64,000 bases of DNA from Sphingomonas turrisvirgatae (GTDB taxonomy: Bacteria > Pseudomonadota > Alphaproteobacteria > Sphingomonadales > Sphingomonadaceae): contig NZ_MDDS01000013.1 of assembly GCF_001721295.1 (NCBI RefSeq), forward strand, positions 225,598-289,597. The letters run 5' to 3'. The notes below the pieces were generated by a model. It saw nothing but the letters and a program-made list of their open reading frames with translations, made no database searches and had not been told where the DNA came from. Shown piece after piece: positions 62,813 to 64,000 of the stretch (positions within the stretch are counted from its first letter, which is position 1; every line of letters begins with the position of its first letter). The position numbers and the translations under genes were made by a program.

Positions 62813-63718
62813 ATGCGCGTCCGTCAGATCGAAGTTTTTCACGCCGTCTACGTCAGCGGTTCGATCAGCGCGGCGGCGCGGACCCTTCAGGTCTCGCAGC
62901 CCTCGGTCAGCAAGGTGCTGCACCATGCCGAAGACCAGCTCGGCTTCAAGCTGTTCGCGCTGGTCCGCGGCCGGCTCGTGCCGACCGACGAGGGCCATGC
63001 TTTGTTCCGCGAGGTGGACGAGGCGTTCGAACGGCTGCGCTCGCTGCAACAGACCGCCAAGAACATCCGCACCCACGGTGGCGGGCACATCCGGCTGGCA
63101 GTCGTCCCGTCGCTGGGGCTCAGCGTCGCGCCCCGGGCGATCGCCCGGTTCCGTGCCCGCCATCCGGGCGTCACGTTCGACGTTCAGACTCTTCACCACG
63201 ACGAACTGTTTCGTTCGCTCTACGAGCGCGAATCCGATCTGGCCATCGCCTACAACCCGCCGGCCCACTCGCGCATGACCTGCATTCCGCTGGGCCAGGC
63301 CGAGCTGGCGGTGCTGTTCGAACGCAAGGCTTTCTCGGCGCCAGGGTCCAGGTTCCCGCTTTCGCGGCTGGACGGTAGCGACGTGATCGGGCTGGCGAGC
63401 AGCGGTCCGATCGGCGACCTTCTCGACGCGGAGCTGAAGCGCCAGAACGTCGTCATCCGGGAGGTCGTCTCCGCTCAAACCTTCTATGTCGCCGCGGCGC
63501 TGGCCCGCTACGGGGCCGGTGTGACCATCGTCGATGAATTCACCGCCCGGGCCAGCGTGACCCTCGACATGGGTTTTCTGCCGCTCGAGCCCGCTGTCCG
63601 CTTCAACATCGGATGCGTCCACCTCGAGGATCGCCCGATCTCGGCCGTCTCGAGCGAGTTCGTCAGTCACTTCAAAGAGGCGCTGTCCGACGACCGGGAC
63701 GTTCCTGCGGCCGCGTAG
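62813..63718 (+). CDS. LysR-family transcriptional regulator
   Basis: A 301-residue LysR regulator: winged helix in residues 1-60 (VRQIEVFHAVYVSGSISAAARTLQVSQPSVSKVLHHAED) and a LysR substrate-binding domain. AGGAGG at 62801 is seven bases before the ATG. It is encoded last, on the same strand as the D-amino-acid genes, and probably activates the cluster when D-amino acids or a precursor are present. Its pattern is close to regulators of D-amino-acid catabolism (DguR-like) but the effector is not known. Confidence 0.9.
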   Translation: MRVRQIEVFHAVYVSGSISAAARTLQVSQPSVSKVLHHAEDQLGFKLFALVRGRLVPTDEGHALFREVDEAFERLRSLQQTAKNIRTHGGGHIRLAVVPSLGLSVAPRAIARFRARHPGVTFDVQTLHHDELFRSLYERESDLAIAYNPPAHSRMTCIPLGQAELAVLFERKAFSAPGSRFPLSRLDGSDVIGLASSGPIGDLLDAELKRQNVVIREVVSAQTFYVAAALARYGAGVTIVDEFTARASVTLDMGFLPLEPAVRFNIGCVHLEDRPISAVSSEFVSHFKEALSDDRDVPAAA

Positions 63719-63877
63719 CAGCCTGTCGCCTCGCGAAGGGCGCCCTGCTCGAAGAGTTCATGTCCGCTTCCGGGAAGATCGCCAGCAGCCGCGAACGTCT
63801 GCAAGTAGGGCGCGTTGCGGAAGGTCCGCTTCCCGTGGCTAAGCTTGCGTCCTCAAATGTCGGCGTTTGGGTGTATT

Positions 63878-64000
63878 CCGTTGAAAAACTCGGTCTTGAA
63901 GTCGTGCTGAGGGTCTGATTCAGTTTTCGCGGTTGAGCGGAGACGGGCTGATGATGGGTGAGCGGGCGGTGGCGCAGGAAGCGCTGTTCTACAGCTTCAG
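63878..64000 (+). mobile_element. IS1182-type insertion sequence, 5' end (cut by window edge)
   Basis: TTGAAAAACTCG near 63881 resembles the terminal sequence of IS1182-type elements, and a coding frame beginning about 70 bases later matches their transposase. Only the first 120 bases are in the window, so the right end, completeness and activity cannot be judged. It defines the right-hand border of the D-amino-acid cluster. Confidence 0.55.
63951..64000 (+). CDS. IS1182-family transposase, 5' partial segment
   Basis: The visible codons translate as MMGERAVAQEALFYSFS, the conserved beginning of IS1182-group transposases (typically MxGERxVxQEALFYxFS). The remaining protein lies outside the window, so only the start is supported. 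Confidence 0.65.
   Translation, partial: MMGERAVAQEALFYSF

Noticed and set aside
63719..63877. A gene after the LysR regulator
   Set aside because: A short frame runs through here but has no ribosome binding site or family and continues into the transposon end.

Overview
The window is high-GC DNA that looks like an alphaproteobacterial chromosome of the Sphingomonas group. The signs are an ATP12-type F1-ATPase assembly chaperone, two large TonB-dependent receptors, an exported phenylalanine hydroxylase neighbourhood typical of aquatic alphaproteobacteria, a Caulobacter-like oxidative xylose pathway, and short GC-rich dispersed repeats between genes. This assignment is inference from gene content; no rRNA or other taxonomic marker except ribosomal protein L28 is present, and no tRNA gene was recognised.

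Layout. 1-25.7 kb is ordinary housekeeping and metabolic sequence: a DUF885 peptidase cut by the left edge, a tightly overlapping crcB / pseudouridine synthase / HAD phosphatase / small membrane protein / ATP12 chaperone operon, a Sua5-type tRNA threonylcarbamoylation enzyme, a GntR regulator, a nitroreductase, a POT peptide transporter, an M13 peptidase, phenylalanine hydroxylase, a lipase, a glycerophosphodiesterase, XdhC plus a MobA-like nucleotidyltransferase, acetyl-CoA synthetase, a CBS-domain hemolysin-family membrane protein, an OmpA lipoprotein, TadA and L28. 25.7-30.5 kb is a four-gene MacAB-TolC-type efflux operon. 30.6-35.1 kb is a divergent iron-uptake locus (siderophore receptor against DUF3649-PepSY-DUF3325) with a Fur-like site between.

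35.1-46.1 kb is a pentose catabolism locus. A glycerate kinase and a LacI-family regulator stand next to a five-gene operon (semialdehyde dehydrogenase, xylX, xylB, xylC, aldose epimerase) that converges on a second operon (sugar porter, xylD). Together they encode transport and the whole Weimberg route from D-xylose to 2-oxoglutarate. Near-identical 14-bp palindromes lie in front of both operons, and a related palindrome overlaps the regulator start.

47.8-54.8 kb is accessory DNA: a strong hairpin in a CAGGGAA-repeat spacer, an XRE/ImmA pair divergent from a ParB-domain DNA methyltransferase and a DUF5681 protein, a complete IS3-family element with a textbook frameshift signal, and a decayed GrlR-like gene. 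54.8-63.7 kb is a D-amino-acid scavenging cluster with codon use that favours CTC for leucine, unlike the left part of the window: TonB receptor, exported serine hydrolase of the DD-peptidase/beta-lactamase fold, exported N-acyl-D-amino-acid deacylase, an internally deleted amino-acid symporter, D-amino-acid dehydrogenase, RidA and a LysR regulator. The window ends inside an IS1182-type transposase, so this cluster sits between two insertion sequences.
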